Assembly: GCA_002783405.1 (NCBI GenBank)
Contig: PFGG01000080.1
Location: 1-64,000 of the forward strand
Length of the DNA: 64,000 bases
Direction: 5' to 3'
DNA from: a bacterium (Candidatus Blackallbacteria) CG13_big_fil_rev_8_21_14_2_50_49_14
GTDB lineage: Bacteria > Cyanobacteriota > Sericytochromatia > UBA7694
Below the pieces are notes generated by a model. The model did no database searches. It saw nothing but the letters and a program-made list of their open reading frames with translations, and was not told the origin of the DNA. How positions within the stretch are numbered: the stretch's first letter is position 1; every line of letters begins with the position of its first letter. This document shows, piece after piece, positions 34,729 through 43,742 of this stretch. A program made the translations under genes and the position numbers.

Positions 34729-36468
34729 ATGCCAAAACAGGCACTGGTACTTGAGCTGAATACTTCTCCACAGTTGGGTTTGGCAGCCTTTCAGTTTGCG
34801 GCAGCCCAGGGGTTTGAAAAACTGGCTGTTTATGCCTTGAATGCCGGTCCCTCAGCTTGTAAACGCCTTCAGATTGAGCTGGAGCGCTTGCGCTATCTTT
34901 CGGAGTTTACAGGAGAATTTGAACTTTGCCCTCTGCCAGACACGCTGGCTCAGGCTTTTTCACCTGATATGACGATCCTGCTTTTGCCCCAGTCTTTGAG
35001 TGTCGATGCTCAAAACAGCGAATTGCTGGATCTGTATTTTTCTGAACCCATGAGTCAGTTGATGGTGGGTTTGGAGGCGGCAGGGGTTGCTTTGGCCGAA
35101 GCTGAATTGGAAGCTCTCTGCCGCTTGAGTGAAACTCAAAAAGTACCTGATGCAGGTTTTTTTCTGGCTGAACACCGGCGTCTGCTTCAGACTTGGTCAG
35201 CGCTGAGCTTAGCAGAGGCGGAAGCAGAAGTTTCACAGGGGTTTGGAACGAAGCTCTGTGACATCAACGCGCTTGCACTTTGGCAGGATGGACTTTTGGC
35301 CGAGTCCCGTGAGTTGTTAGACGCTTTGATTTTGCGAGCTGCTCATGACCCCCAGGATTGGGTCGCTCAGATTGCTCTGCTGCTTTATCGGCGCAGAATG
35401 CAGAATCTACCGCTTGAAAAGGCCCCAGACTGGGTGCAGGCACTTTATGCTGAGCTTGTGCCAGGTAACCGGCTTTTGACCTTATTGCCGCCCTTGCAGG
35501 ATTTTCGGGTGACAGTGGTTTTGCCAACCTATAGCCGTTTGGAATTATTAAAAAAAGCGGTGGCGACTGTGCAGGCCCAAACCTCTGCTGATTGGCTGCT
35601 TTTGATTGGCAATGACGCATCAAAAGACGAAACGCCCACTTATCTCGACCAATTGGCGCAAACGGATTCCCGTATTCAGGTGATTCACAATGCACAGAAC
35701 CAAGGTTTTGCGGGCACCATGCAGATTTTATTGGCCCATGCGCAGACCGAGCTGGTGGTCAACTATGCCGATGACCAATTTATGCAGCCCGATTTGGTGG
35801 CCACAACCCAAGCTTTTTTTAAGGCCCATCCTTGGATTTGTGCCGCAGGCGGCGGCTTGCAGATTTCACGGCCCGATGGTACGGGTGCCCTTCAGCATGG
35901 GCCCTATTATGGGCAGGCCCAAATTGCCGAAGCGCAAAGAGAACTGCAACGCCATGGCATGATTTGCCCACTGGGGCCGACCTGGGTCTATCGCAAGCAA
36001 TGCCTGGCTGAAATTGCCGCTGAAGATACCTGGTTTTGCCCAGAGGGCAAAGGCTATGCGCTTTGGGATTATCTGATCAGCGCCCGCTTAATGGCCCGTT
36101 ATGAAATGGGCTATTTGCCCGAAGTGGTCATGAAGATGTTCTATGCCGAAGATACCATGTCAGCCCAGCGTGACAATACCTATGACCTTTTCCACTTATT
36201 GCAGGGGCTTTTGCGTGACTATTCAGAACTGTTTGAGCATCCTTTTCCGCTGCCGCTGGCAGAATATTATGTTCATTTTCGTCAATTGGAAATGCTGGAA
36301 CAGTTTAAGCAGAAAATTCTCTCGGCCGATTCGCATGAGGCGCTCAATCGGCAAGCCGAACGCCAGCTTAAAACCTGGCATCTTTGGCATGATGTGAAGG
36401 CTGCGATCGAGACCTTCTGTGCGCAAGATTCCGAAGTCTTGATCAATATGCAGATGCCCTATCGCTGA
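34729..36468 (+). CDS. Two-domain GT2 glycosyltransferase
   Basis: The ATG at 34729 follows AAGGTGG and gives 579 residues. Residues 1-255 form an unassigned helical/strand domain shared with the proteins encoded at 37463, 39228 and 57773. Residues about 260-500 are a GT2 domain: FRVTVVLPTYSRLELLKKAV, LIGNDASKDETPTYL, and ELVVNYADDQFMQPDL, where ADD is the DxD-type metal/nucleotide site. A helical C-terminal region follows. GT2 enzymes transfer sugars from nucleotide donors; the N-terminal partner domain may bind the acceptor or carrier. Confidence 0.85.
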   Translation: MPKQALVLELNTSPQLGLAAFQFAAAQGFEKLAVYALNAGPSACKRLQIELERLRYLSEFTGEFELCPLPDTLAQAFSPDMTILLLPQSLSVDAQNSELLDLYFSEPMSQLMVGLEAAGVALAEAELEALCRLSETQKVPDAGFFLAEHRRLLQTWSALSLAEAEAEVSQGFGTKLCDINALALWQDGLLAESRELLDALILRAAHDPQDWVAQIALLLYRRRMQNLPLEKAPDWVQALYAELVPGNRLLTLLPPLQDFRVTVVLPTYSRLELLKKAVATVQAQTSADWLLLIGNDASKDETPTYLDQLAQTDSRIQVIHNAQNQGFAGTMQILLAHAQTELVVNYADDQFMQPDLVATTQAFFKAHPWICAAGGGLQISRPDGTGALQHGPYYGQAQIAEAQRELQRHGMICPLGPTWVYRKQCLAEIAAEDTWFCPEGKGYALWDYLISARLMARYEMGYLPEVVMKMFYAEDTMSAQRDNTYDLFHLLQGLLRDYSELFEHPFPLPLAEYYVHFRQLEMLEQFKQKILSADSHEALNRQAERQLKTWHLWHDVKAAIETFCAQDSEVLINMQMPYR

Positions 36469-36547
36469 GCTGTCTGAGGGGATTTGGCAATTGGGGCCTG
36501 GCGAGATCGGATATACTGCTTAGAGTTTACAGAGGGGATTTTTCAAT

Positions 36548-37399
36548 ATGGCGAGCATACTGGTCACTGGGGCGACAGGATTTATTGGCCGCCATCTGGT
36601 ACCGGCCTTGATTGCGGCGGGTCATCAGGTGATTGCTTCAGGTACGAAGTCAAAACAGGATTTGTCATTCGATTGGCTGGAAGCCGTTGAATATCTGCCC
36701 TGCGATCTCAACCAGGTTCCCGAAAACCCCTATGCTTATTTTGGTCGCCCCGATCATCTCATTCATCTGGCTTGGGAAGGTCTTCCCCAGTACCAGGAGC
36801 CTTTTCATTTTGAGCGGAATCTTTACGCCTCCTATTTCCTGATTAAAGCAATGGTACAAGGCGGTTTGAAGGATGTCACAGTCTTGGGAACCTGTTTTGA
36901 GTATGGTCTGAGCAATGGTGCGTTGTCTGAAGAGATGCCAACAGCCCCCACCAACGCCTATGGACAGGCCAAAGACAGCCTTCAGAAATTTTTAAGTTTT
37001 CTGGCTAAAAAATACCCCTTTCAATTGAAATGGGTGCGGTTATTCTATTTATATGGCGAAGGTCAAAGTAAAAATTCTATTCTCTCTCAGTTAAAGCTTG
37101 CGATTGAACAGAAACAACCAGCTTTTAATATGTCTGGGGGAGAGCAATTGCGAGATTATCTGCCCGTTGAAACGGTTGCCGACTATTTGGTTAAAATTGC
37201 AATACATCCTGAATTCAGTGGCATTGTCAATTGTTGCAGTGGAAAGCCGCTCTCGGTGAGAAAATTGGTAGAAAATTATTTAGCCCAAAACCAATTAAGT
37301 ATTCCACTTAATTTGGGCTATTACCCCTATTCTGAAAACGAGGCCATGGCTTTTTGGGGCTGTACCGAGAAATTAAATCAAATTCTTTCTGGGCCGTGA
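36548..37399 (+). CDS. NAD-dependent epimerase/dehydratase (nucleotide-sugar SDR)
   Basis: This 283-residue extended SDR has ILVTGATGFIGRHLVPALIAAG, LIHLAWEG, and the catalytic YGQAK in TNAYGQAKDSL. It is shorter than most nucleotide-sugar epimerases (310-340 residues). It resembles reductase-type members such as RmlD-like proteins in size. A TATACT box at 36512 suggests an internal promoter in the operon. The substrate is not known. Confidence 0.82.
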   Translation: MASILVTGATGFIGRHLVPALIAAGHQVIASGTKSKQDLSFDWLEAVEYLPCDLNQVPENPYAYFGRPDHLIHLAWEGLPQYQEPFHFERNLYASYFLIKAMVQGGLKDVTVLGTCFEYGLSNGALSEEMPTAPTNAYGQAKDSLQKFLSFLAKKYPFQLKWVRLFYLYGEGQSKNSILSQLKLAIEQKQPAFNMSGGEQLRDYLPVETVADYLVKIAIHPEFSGIVNCCSGKPLSVRKLVENYLAQNQLSIPLNLGYYPYSENEAMAFWGCTEKLNQILSGP

Positions 37400-37462
37400 A
37401 AGGTTTTTTCTGGAAATGTTGTGGATAGGCAAGGGCTTTCATCAGCTGAAAAGGACAAGGAA

Positions 37463-39271
37463 GTGAGAGCAAGTATGGCAGATTCGTCCTGTCTTCTGGT
37501 TTTGGATTTTAGCAAAGAAGAAAATCTTCACAGTCTTTGGCAGGGGCTTGAATTTTTGAGCCCACACGAAAATAATTTGCTGGTTTTGGTGCCTCGAACA
37601 GAGGGCTTTGATTACCGGGATGAATTTCTCTTTCGTGCTTATTTTTATAAGGTTTTGGCTGAGTGTGGTCTGTATCAAAGCCCCAATCAGAGTTATCCTC
37701 TCAATCTTTTTCTGCTGGAAAAAGAAGAATCCTTGCTTGTTTTGAAAAAAATCGAAAAATTTCAACGTTTGATTTTGTGTGGGGAAACGGATCTCTCAGG
37801 TTTCGGTGCTTCTGCTGAAAATCTGATGAAAGAGAAGCAGATCTTGCGGATTCCGATTCAAAAATCTGAAACAGACTCAGTTCAAAGCTTGTCTTTTCAA
37901 GCTCTTCTGTATCCCTCCCTGTTTTCTGAATTTCAATCAAGGGTCAAAGCGCTTTTGCAGTTAAGCCTTGAAAGTTGGCTTGAGAACTGGGAACACTGGT
38001 TGCCGCAATTGAATTTCTGGTTGGATCTGAAAATATGGCGTTATGGCGCAGATCGAGATGACAGGCCAGCATTGGAAAATCTGATTCGCAAGGCCTTGGC
38101 TGAGCCAGAAGACGCACGCTGGGCTGTTTTATTGAGTTTGTACAATCGTTTCTGCGAACTTTCTGCACAGACACTTGAGGCTTACCCTGAAGCGCTGAAA
38201 GAATTTTATCACTTGGCTCAAAAGTCAAATGCGAAGCATTTGCGTATTTTAGAGCCTGTGCAGAACCAGAAAATAGGTGTCTTGATCATTACCTATAATC
38301 GCGTAAATTTATTAAAAAAGGCTGTGGAGAGCGTACTGGCACAAACCTATCAGAACTGGGAACTTTATTTAGCCAATCATGGCTCAACAGATGAAACAGA
38401 AGCCTATTGTCTTGAGATTGTCAAGCGTGATTCGCGTGTGAAGTACATAAAAAAAGAAGTCAATAATATTTTTACTGGCTACCCAGCCCTTAAGGATGAG
38501 TTCTGTGATTCGGTAGATGCAGAATGGGTGACGATTATTGGCGATGATGATTGGATTAACCCTGAAAGTTTGGAAAAAGCTGCGCAGCTTTTTCAAAAAT
38601 ATCCCTGGATCAGTTTGGCCAGTGGTGGCTATTGCACTGTGGATCATGAGGATAAAATTCTGGCCCAGAACGGCCCGCATTATTCTCAAGATACCGTTGT
38701 CGATGCCCGTTTGGAATTGCAGCGCAATACGGTGAATTGCCCGATTGCCGTGGGCTTTGTGGTGCGCAAATCTTGTCTGCGCGAATTGGTTAAATTCGAA
38801 CAGCCTTTTTCTGCTTCAGCCTTGGGGAAATACGCCCTGTGGGAATATCTTACCTATGTCATGCTGGTGGCTTCGACTGAAGTCGCACTTTCGCGCTATT
38901 CTGCGGGCATGCATTTTATTAATGTCACTTCCAGTCAGATCAACTATGATTTTGTCGTGAACTATTATTTGGGGCTGATTGATAAACTGGTAGAGGAATA
39001 CAATGCCTTGTTTGGTCAGGATTCTTTTCCTAAAAAGCTGGTAGATGCTTATTTCCACTCCCGGATTCTTTACAGTTTTTATCCCCAGTTTTGGAGTTTT
39101 ATGAATTCCACTCAACCTTTGCCGATTGCTGAAATTGTCGAAAAAAACAAGGGGTATTGGGCAAAAAGTATTGCCGCGCGTAAAAAAGTAACCCAATATA
39201 CCCAGCCGCACAGCCTGCCTTTATTAGATGAGAAAAGTGCCATGGGCAAGCAGGAGGGGTATCTCTATTAA
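37463..39271 (+). CDS. Two-domain GT2 glycosyltransferase, paralogue 2
   Basis: The frame opens at 37421. The GTG at 37463, seven bases after AAAAGGA, is the best start (602 residues); ATG 37475 is possible. The layout is the same as at 34729: an N-terminal domain of about 270 residues, then a GT2 domain (IGVLIITYNRVNLLKKAVESVLAQTY, LANHGSTDETEAY) with the acidic site WVTIIGDDDWINPESL. A helical C-terminus follows. The AT content is higher than in its neighbours. It overlaps the frame of the next gene by 44 bp. Confidence 0.83.
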   Translation: MRASMADSSCLLVLDFSKEENLHSLWQGLEFLSPHENNLLVLVPRTEGFDYRDEFLFRAYFYKVLAECGLYQSPNQSYPLNLFLLEKEESLLVLKKIEKFQRLILCGETDLSGFGASAENLMKEKQILRIPIQKSETDSVQSLSFQALLYPSLFSEFQSRVKALLQLSLESWLENWEHWLPQLNFWLDLKIWRYGADRDDRPALENLIRKALAEPEDARWAVLLSLYNRFCELSAQTLEAYPEALKEFYHLAQKSNAKHLRILEPVQNQKIGVLIITYNRVNLLKKAVESVLAQTYQNWELYLANHGSTDETEAYCLEIVKRDSRVKYIKKEVNNIFTGYPALKDEFCDSVDAEWVTIIGDDDWINPESLEKAAQLFQKYPWISLASGGYCTVDHEDKILAQNGPHYSQDTVVDARLELQRNTVNCPIAVGFVVRKSCLRELVKFEQPFSASALGKYALWEYLTYVMLVASTEVALSRYSAGMHFINVTSSQINYDFVVNYYLGLIDKLVEEYNALFGQDSFPKKLVDAYFHSRILYSFYPQFWSFMNSTQPLPIAEIVEKNKGYWAKSIAARKKVTQYTQPHSLPLLDEKSAMGKQEGYLY

Positions 39272-40925
39272 GCACAGTCAATATGCCAAGGTCTTGATCC
39301 TGGTCGGTCAAAATTTATGTTTCACCAGCCAGTGTTTTTTTCCTGTTTTGCAGACCCATCCAGATCTTGAAATTACGTTGTTTTTTCCGGGGGGCGCGCC
39401 TGCAGAAGAGGGGGCTGAGATGAAGACTCTGCTCAGCACCTATCGCTTGGCCAAGGGACGGCTTGGGGCTTATTCTGAACCTGATTTAAATTTTGAATTT
39501 CAGGTTTTAGCAGGTGAAGAGGCCGCTGAAGGGTTACAGGCTCAAGATTTTGAATACTTTCTGGCGATTCCAGAACAGATCAGCACTGATCCGCAGGGCC
39601 CTGAATTTGAAATACATCTTGATGATGCCGTGATCGAAGCTTTAGAAAGTCTGCAGGCTAAAAATTTTGAATTCAATGAAGACTTTTTGGAGGCAATGCT
39701 TCTTTCTGGAGCGTCGTTGACTGCCTTTTCTCTGAAAACCGATTTGGCCCTGTTAGAAACCTGGTTAGATCTTTGCCTGCAGGAACAGCCTTTGCCTGAT
39801 TTGACAGAAGCTGGAGCTTTGTCCTATCTGCGCAGTTTACAGGCGGTGCGCCCTTTGATTCCAGAGGCTTTTCAACTGGAGTCTTCCAAACTTCAGCGTT
39901 TGCTTCAGGCTGCGACGGCAGAACCTGGGCGAGAAGCCTGTCAAAGCCTCTTGCGTGTTTATGGCTGCCATGTGCTCTTGGGAAATGAAGTGTTTTCTTC
40001 TGAGGATAGAGACCTTGAAACACGGCTTTTTTATTGCCTGCCTCCCGCGAATCAGCGGGTGAAGCTTTGGCTTGTCGATGCGGATCTGAATCTCGACCTA
40101 CAGGCTTCGCTCTCCGCTTTGCTGCAGCAGAGCTATACCGATTGGCAATTGCATCTTGTTTCTGAACGGATAGAGCCTTTGCGCGCGCTTTTTCCAGATG
40201 AAAAGAGACTGATTTGGCACTCTTCACATGGGCTTGAGCCTTTGCCTGATGTGGCAGATGCCAGTTTTTGTGGGGTCTTGGCCGCTGGTGAAATTTGGCC
40301 TACAGATTATTTAGCTTCGGCCATCAGCCGTTTTACTGAAAAACCCTGGCTTGCTGCCGTTTGCAGTGGCTATGAAGGCAAGGGCTTACCCGCTGGTGTG
40401 GGGTTGCAATTTAACCCCTCCAATGCCGGCTTATTCGATTTAGAAACCGATCTGCCCAAGCTTTTTCTGAATTTTAGCTGTCCCTTTGGCACGATTTTCC
40501 GTACTGAAATGCTCAAACCCATGCATCTGAATCTTTTCAGGCCCGCTTGGGCTTTTCGTTTTGATCTGTGGAAAAATTTGCTGAGGGGATTTGAAATTGC
40601 GAAGTTGTCCCAGCCTTTGGTGAGGCTTGATCAGCGCTTGCTCAATCAATTTGCCTTGGAATTGATTCCCTTTCTCTTGGTTGCTTTGAAGCAGTATTTA
40701 AGGCTTTATGCGCTTTCAGGCCCTCAGCAGAGCCGCTTGCTTGAAGGCTTGAATATGCTGGCCCAGACCGTGATGTTTGATATCGGTCAGTTTTTTGATC
40801 ATGCGCTGGAAGAAGATTCTCTTGAACCCTATTTGGAAGAACGGCTTAAAATTTGGATTGCTTTTCAGGATTTAAAGTTTTTGCTTGTGCCGCCTCAAGC
40901 CTCAGAAGCGAGTGGCCAGGTTTGA
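39228..40925 (+). CDS. GT2-like protein lacking the DxD site, paralogue 3
   Basis: The frame is open from ATG 39228 (565 residues), within the end of the previous gene. The only strong Shine-Dalgarno (AGGAGG at 39252) sits nine bases before an ATT at 39267, so the true start is unclear. The N-terminal domain and helical C-terminus resemble the paralogues at 34729, 37463 and 57773. Alignment by context (LLQQSYTDWQLHLVSE) places GVLAAGEIWPTDYL where the paralogues have DDD or ADD. The acidic nucleotide-binding residues are therefore gone. It may be a non-catalytic partner of a paralogous transferase. Its end overlaps the convergent rmlC-like gene by 31 bp. Confidence 0.7.
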   Translation: MRKVPWASRRGISIKHSQYAKVLILVGQNLCFTSQCFFPVLQTHPDLEITLFFPGGAPAEEGAEMKTLLSTYRLAKGRLGAYSEPDLNFEFQVLAGEEAAEGLQAQDFEYFLAIPEQISTDPQGPEFEIHLDDAVIEALESLQAKNFEFNEDFLEAMLLSGASLTAFSLKTDLALLETWLDLCLQEQPLPDLTEAGALSYLRSLQAVRPLIPEAFQLESSKLQRLLQAATAEPGREACQSLLRVYGCHVLLGNEVFSSEDRDLETRLFYCLPPANQRVKLWLVDADLNLDLQASLSALLQQSYTDWQLHLVSERIEPLRALFPDEKRLIWHSSHGLEPLPDVADASFCGVLAAGEIWPTDYLASAISRFTEKPWLAAVCSGYEGKGLPAGVGLQFNPSNAGLFDLETDLPKLFLNFSCPFGTIFRTEMLKPMHLNLFRPAWAFRFDLWKNLLRGFEIAKLSQPLVRLDQRLLNQFALELIPFLLVALKQYLRLYALSGPQQSRLLEGLNMLAQTVMFDIGQFFDHALEEDSLEPYLEERLKIWIAFQDLKFLLVPPQASEASGQV

Positions 40926-41428
40926 TCCCGCTCTGAAAGCATGACCGGGGGCAAGGGCCATTGAATTCCAAACGCAGGATCATTCCAACGAACACCTGCA
41001 GCTGATTCGGGATGGTAAAATGCGCTCATTTGATAACTGAGCAGGCAGTGTTCAGAAAGGGTTTGAAAACCATGGGCAAAACCAGCGGGAATATACAAAC
41101 CCAGGTGATTCTCTGCGTTCAACTCAAAGGCCTGCCATTGTCCTTGGGTTGCTGAATCGGCTCTTAAATCCAGCAGAACATCGTAGATACTGCCTTGCAA
41201 GCAATACAAGAGTTTGATTTCTTGATGGGGTTCTTTTTGGTAGTGCATGCCCCGCAGCGTGCCTTTGTGCTGGTTAAACGAGAGATTGGACTGAACCCAA
41301 TCCGTATTCAGCCTTTGTTCAGAAAATTCTTTCTGACACCAAGTTCGGCCAAAAAAACCGCGTGAATCTTGAAGCAAACTGGGTTCGATCAAAAATACAC
41401 CAGACAAGGAGGTGGTGATAAATTTCAT
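40895..41428 (-). CDS. dTDP-4-dehydrorhamnose 3,5-epimerase-like sugar epimerase
   Basis: This 177-residue RmlC-family protein has DSRGFFGRTWCQKEF, NTDWVQSNLSFNQHKGTLRGMHYQ (the catalytic-His segment), GSIYDVLLDLR and GLYIPAGFAHGFQTLSE. It is the last gene of a four-gene operon with rfbF, rfbG and a sugar C-methyltransferase. It therefore probably epimerises a CDP-4-keto-6-deoxy sugar, with or without a methyl branch, rather than making dTDP-rhamnose. Its ATG overlaps the previous gene's stop as ATGA. Confidence 0.9.
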   Translation of the reverse strand: MKFITTSLSGVFLIEPSLLQDSRGFFGRTWCQKEFSEQRLNTDWVQSNLSFNQHKGTLRGMHYQKEPHQEIKLLYCLQGSIYDVLLDLRADSATQGQWQAFELNAENHLGLYIPAGFAHGFQTLSEHCLLSYQMSAFYHPESAAGVRWNDPAFGIQWPLPPVMLSERDQTWPLASEA

Positions 41429-42654
41429 GGATAAATTTCAAGCTTTGGAATGGGGACTACGAATTTTCCCTGCCATTCTCGGATAAAGGCCATCTGGGCC
41501 ATGATTTCTTCTTTCAGATTCCAGGGCAAAATCACCAGATAATCAGGGCGTGTGGCCCTAATTTGCTCGGGGGAACAGATGGGCAGATGGGTGCCTGGCA
41601 GATAATGCCCCTGCTTATTGGGATTGCGATCCACCGTATAGGCAATCAATTCCGGCCCGATACCACAGTAGTTCAAGAGGGTATTGCCCTTGGCGGGCGC
41701 GCCATAGCCCACCACCGATTGGCCTGACTGACGGGCCTGAATCAGAAAGTTGAGCAATTGGCATTTGACCTGAACCACCTGTTCGGCAAAACCAGTATAG
41801 GTGGCGAGTTGATCGAGCCCATAGGCCTTCTCAAGACTTAAAACCCTGTCGATCTGCTCACTGTAGGGGCGTTCTGAAGCCTGGGCATGCTGAACGTAAA
41901 TGCGCAAGGAACCCCCATGGGTAGGCAAGGTTTCAACCTCAAAAATAGAGAGTTGATGGGCTGCAAAGATTTTTTGAACGGTGAGAAGTGAGAAATAAGA
42001 GAAATGCTCATGGTAAATCGTATCGAACTGATTCAATTGCATCAATTGCAGCAAATGGGGGAACTCAAGAGTGATCACCCCTGCTGGTTTCAGAATCAGT
42101 TTTAAGCCTGCGATAAAATCATTCAGATCAGGCACATGGGCCAAGACATTATTGCCCACAATTAAATCGGCTGGAGAATCCTGTTGCAGTTCTTGGGCGG
42201 TTTGGGTTCCAAAAAAACGATTCAAGGTGGGAATGCCTTTTTCACGGGCCACGGCTGCGATATTTTGCGCGGGTTCAATGCCCAGGATGGGGATCTGACG
42301 TGCTTTAAAATATTGCAGCAGATAGCCATCGTTGCTGGCGATTTCAATCACCAGACTCGTTTCATTCAACTTCAGTTTTTCACAGATCATCTCAGTATAG
42401 CGTTGGGCGTGATTGAGCCAGGTTTCTGAATAGGAAGAAAAATAGGCGTAATGGCTGAAAATATTTTCAGGGCTTTCAAACTGCGCCAGCTGCACCAAAA
42501 AACATTGGGGGCAAACATAGGCATGAAGGGGAAAGAAGGCTTCCATGCGTTGAAGGTCTTGGGGAGCTAGATAGGCATTGGAAAGTGGCGACATGCCCAG
42601 ATCCACGAAGCTTGTGGTCAAGGGGGTCTTGCAAAAGCGGCAATCAAGGCTCAT
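41425..42654 (-). CDS. Nucleotide-sugar C-methyltransferase (TylCIII/NovU type)
   Basis: The ATG at 42654 overlaps the rfbG stop as ATGA, giving 409 residues. The N-terminal zinc-binding part has CRFC (residues 5-8) and CPQC. The SAM domain has VIEIASNDGYLLQYF and IVGNNVLAHVPDL. The C-terminal domain has VVGYGAPAKGNTLLNY followed by VDRNPNKQGHYLPGT. This three-part layout is that of sugar C-methyltransferases, which put a methyl on C3 of 4-keto-6-deoxy sugars. With rfbF and rfbG upstream, the product is probably a CDP-linked branched deoxysugar. The C-terminal domain is the one that recurs in the radical SAM operon downstream. Confidence 0.9.
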   Translation of the reverse strand: MSLDCRFCKTPLTTSFVDLGMSPLSNAYLAPQDLQRMEAFFPLHAYVCPQCFLVQLAQFESPENIFSHYAYFSSYSETWLNHAQRYTEMICEKLKLNETSLVIEIASNDGYLLQYFKARQIPILGIEPAQNIAAVAREKGIPTLNRFFGTQTAQELQQDSPADLIVGNNVLAHVPDLNDFIAGLKLILKPAGVITLEFPHLLQLMQLNQFDTIYHEHFSYFSLLTVQKIFAAHQLSIFEVETLPTHGGSLRIYVQHAQASERPYSEQIDRVLSLEKAYGLDQLATYTGFAEQVVQVKCQLLNFLIQARQSGQSVVGYGAPAKGNTLLNYCGIGPELIAYTVDRNPNKQGHYLPGTHLPICSPEQIRATRPDYLVILPWNLKEEIMAQMAFIREWQGKFVVPIPKLEIYP

Positions 42655-43736
42655 GAGTTTGCGCTTACCCTTTTTTGATATTTTTGAATTTGATTTTCTG
42701 TCAATTCTCGCATATTCCCACCTGCTTGATGGGCCTGATGCCATTCCATGATCCAGGCCAGGGTTTCTTCGATTTCTAATTGGGGAGTCCAGCCCAATTG
42801 CGTACGGGCTTTGCTGCTGTCTAATTGTAAAAAGGCGGCTTCATGGGGTTGGGGGCCTTTTGCCAGAATCACTTCGGCCTCAGGTTGGTATTTTTGCAGT
42901 TCTTGCACAATCCAACCTACGGTTTGGGTCTTTTCGGGGGCGGGCCCAAAATTCCAGGCCCCATTAAACAGGGGGCCTTGCTGCCAGAGTTTTTCAATCA
43001 GGCGCAAATAGCCCTGTAGGGGCTCCAGCACAAATTGCCAGGGCCGGCAGGCCTCAGGATGGCGGATGACGAGGGCTTGTTTTTGACGCATGGCTGCGAG
43101 AATATCTGGAATCAGGCGCTCGGGAGACCAGTCGCCTCCGCCAATCACGTTTCCGGCCCGCGCGCTGGCAATCGCCAGACCGTGTTCTGTATAGCGATCC
43201 GCATGAAAAAAGGAATCGCGGTAGGAGGCGGTTACCAATTCAGAGCAGGCTTTGCTGGCCGAGTAGGGATCATGCCCCCCCAAGGGATGGTTTTCTTGAA
43301 AAGCATGGGTTTGGCCTGTGTTTTCGTAGCATTTATCTGTGGTGATGTTTAATACCACGCGAATGCCCGGTGTGGCGCGAATCGCCTCCAAGAGATGTAC
43401 CGTTCCCATGATATTGGTGGCAAAGGTTTCCTGTGGGAATTGGTAAGAGGGGCGAACCAAGGCCTGGGCTGCCATGTGAATCACGATTTCAGGTTGGGCG
43501 TTTTGCAGGGCTTGCTGAAGTTCTGAAGGATTGCGGATATCTCCGCTGATCGACTGAAGATCCTGCTCAAGCTGTAAGAGTTCAAATAAATTGGGGTTTG
43601 TGGCAGGAGGGAGTGCGAAGCCGGTTATCTTTGCCCCCAAGAAACTGAGCCACAAGGATAGCCAAGCGCCTTTAAAGCCGGTTTGGCCTGTTAAAAAGAC
43701 TTTTTTACCTGACCAGAAGAGGGGATCATAAAACAC
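42651..43736 (-). CDS. rfbG: CDP-glucose 4,6-dehydratase
   Basis: This 361-residue extended SDR starts at GTG 43736. It matches RfbG: KKVFLTGQTGFKGAWLSLWL, AAQALVRPSYQFPQETFATNI, TTDKCYEN and the catalytic YSASK in HDPYSASKACSELV. It converts CDP-glucose to CDP-4-keto-6-deoxyglucose using bound NAD. rfbF lies just upstream and the C-methyltransferase is coupled downstream. Confidence 0.94.
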   Translation of the reverse strand: MFYDPLFWSGKKVFLTGQTGFKGAWLSLWLSFLGAKITGFALPPATNPNLFELLQLEQDLQSISGDIRNPSELQQALQNAQPEIVIHMAAQALVRPSYQFPQETFATNIMGTVHLLEAIRATPGIRVVLNITTDKCYENTGQTHAFQENHPLGGHDPYSASKACSELVTASYRDSFFHADRYTEHGLAIASARAGNVIGGGDWSPERLIPDILAAMRQKQALVIRHPEACRPWQFVLEPLQGYLRLIEKLWQQGPLFNGAWNFGPAPEKTQTVGWIVQELQKYQPEAEVILAKGPQPHEAAFLQLDSSKARTQLGWTPQLEIEETLAWIMEWHQAHQAGGNMRELTENQIQKYQKRVSANS

Positions 43737-43742
43737 CGCAGT

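Noticed and set aside
39673-40227. Long minus-strand frame (184 codons) inside the third GT2-like gene
   Set aside because: It lies wholly inside a gene on the other strand, shows no domain, and is rich in Lys, Ala and Gln as expected for antisense of Leu-, Gly- and Ala-rich coding sequence.
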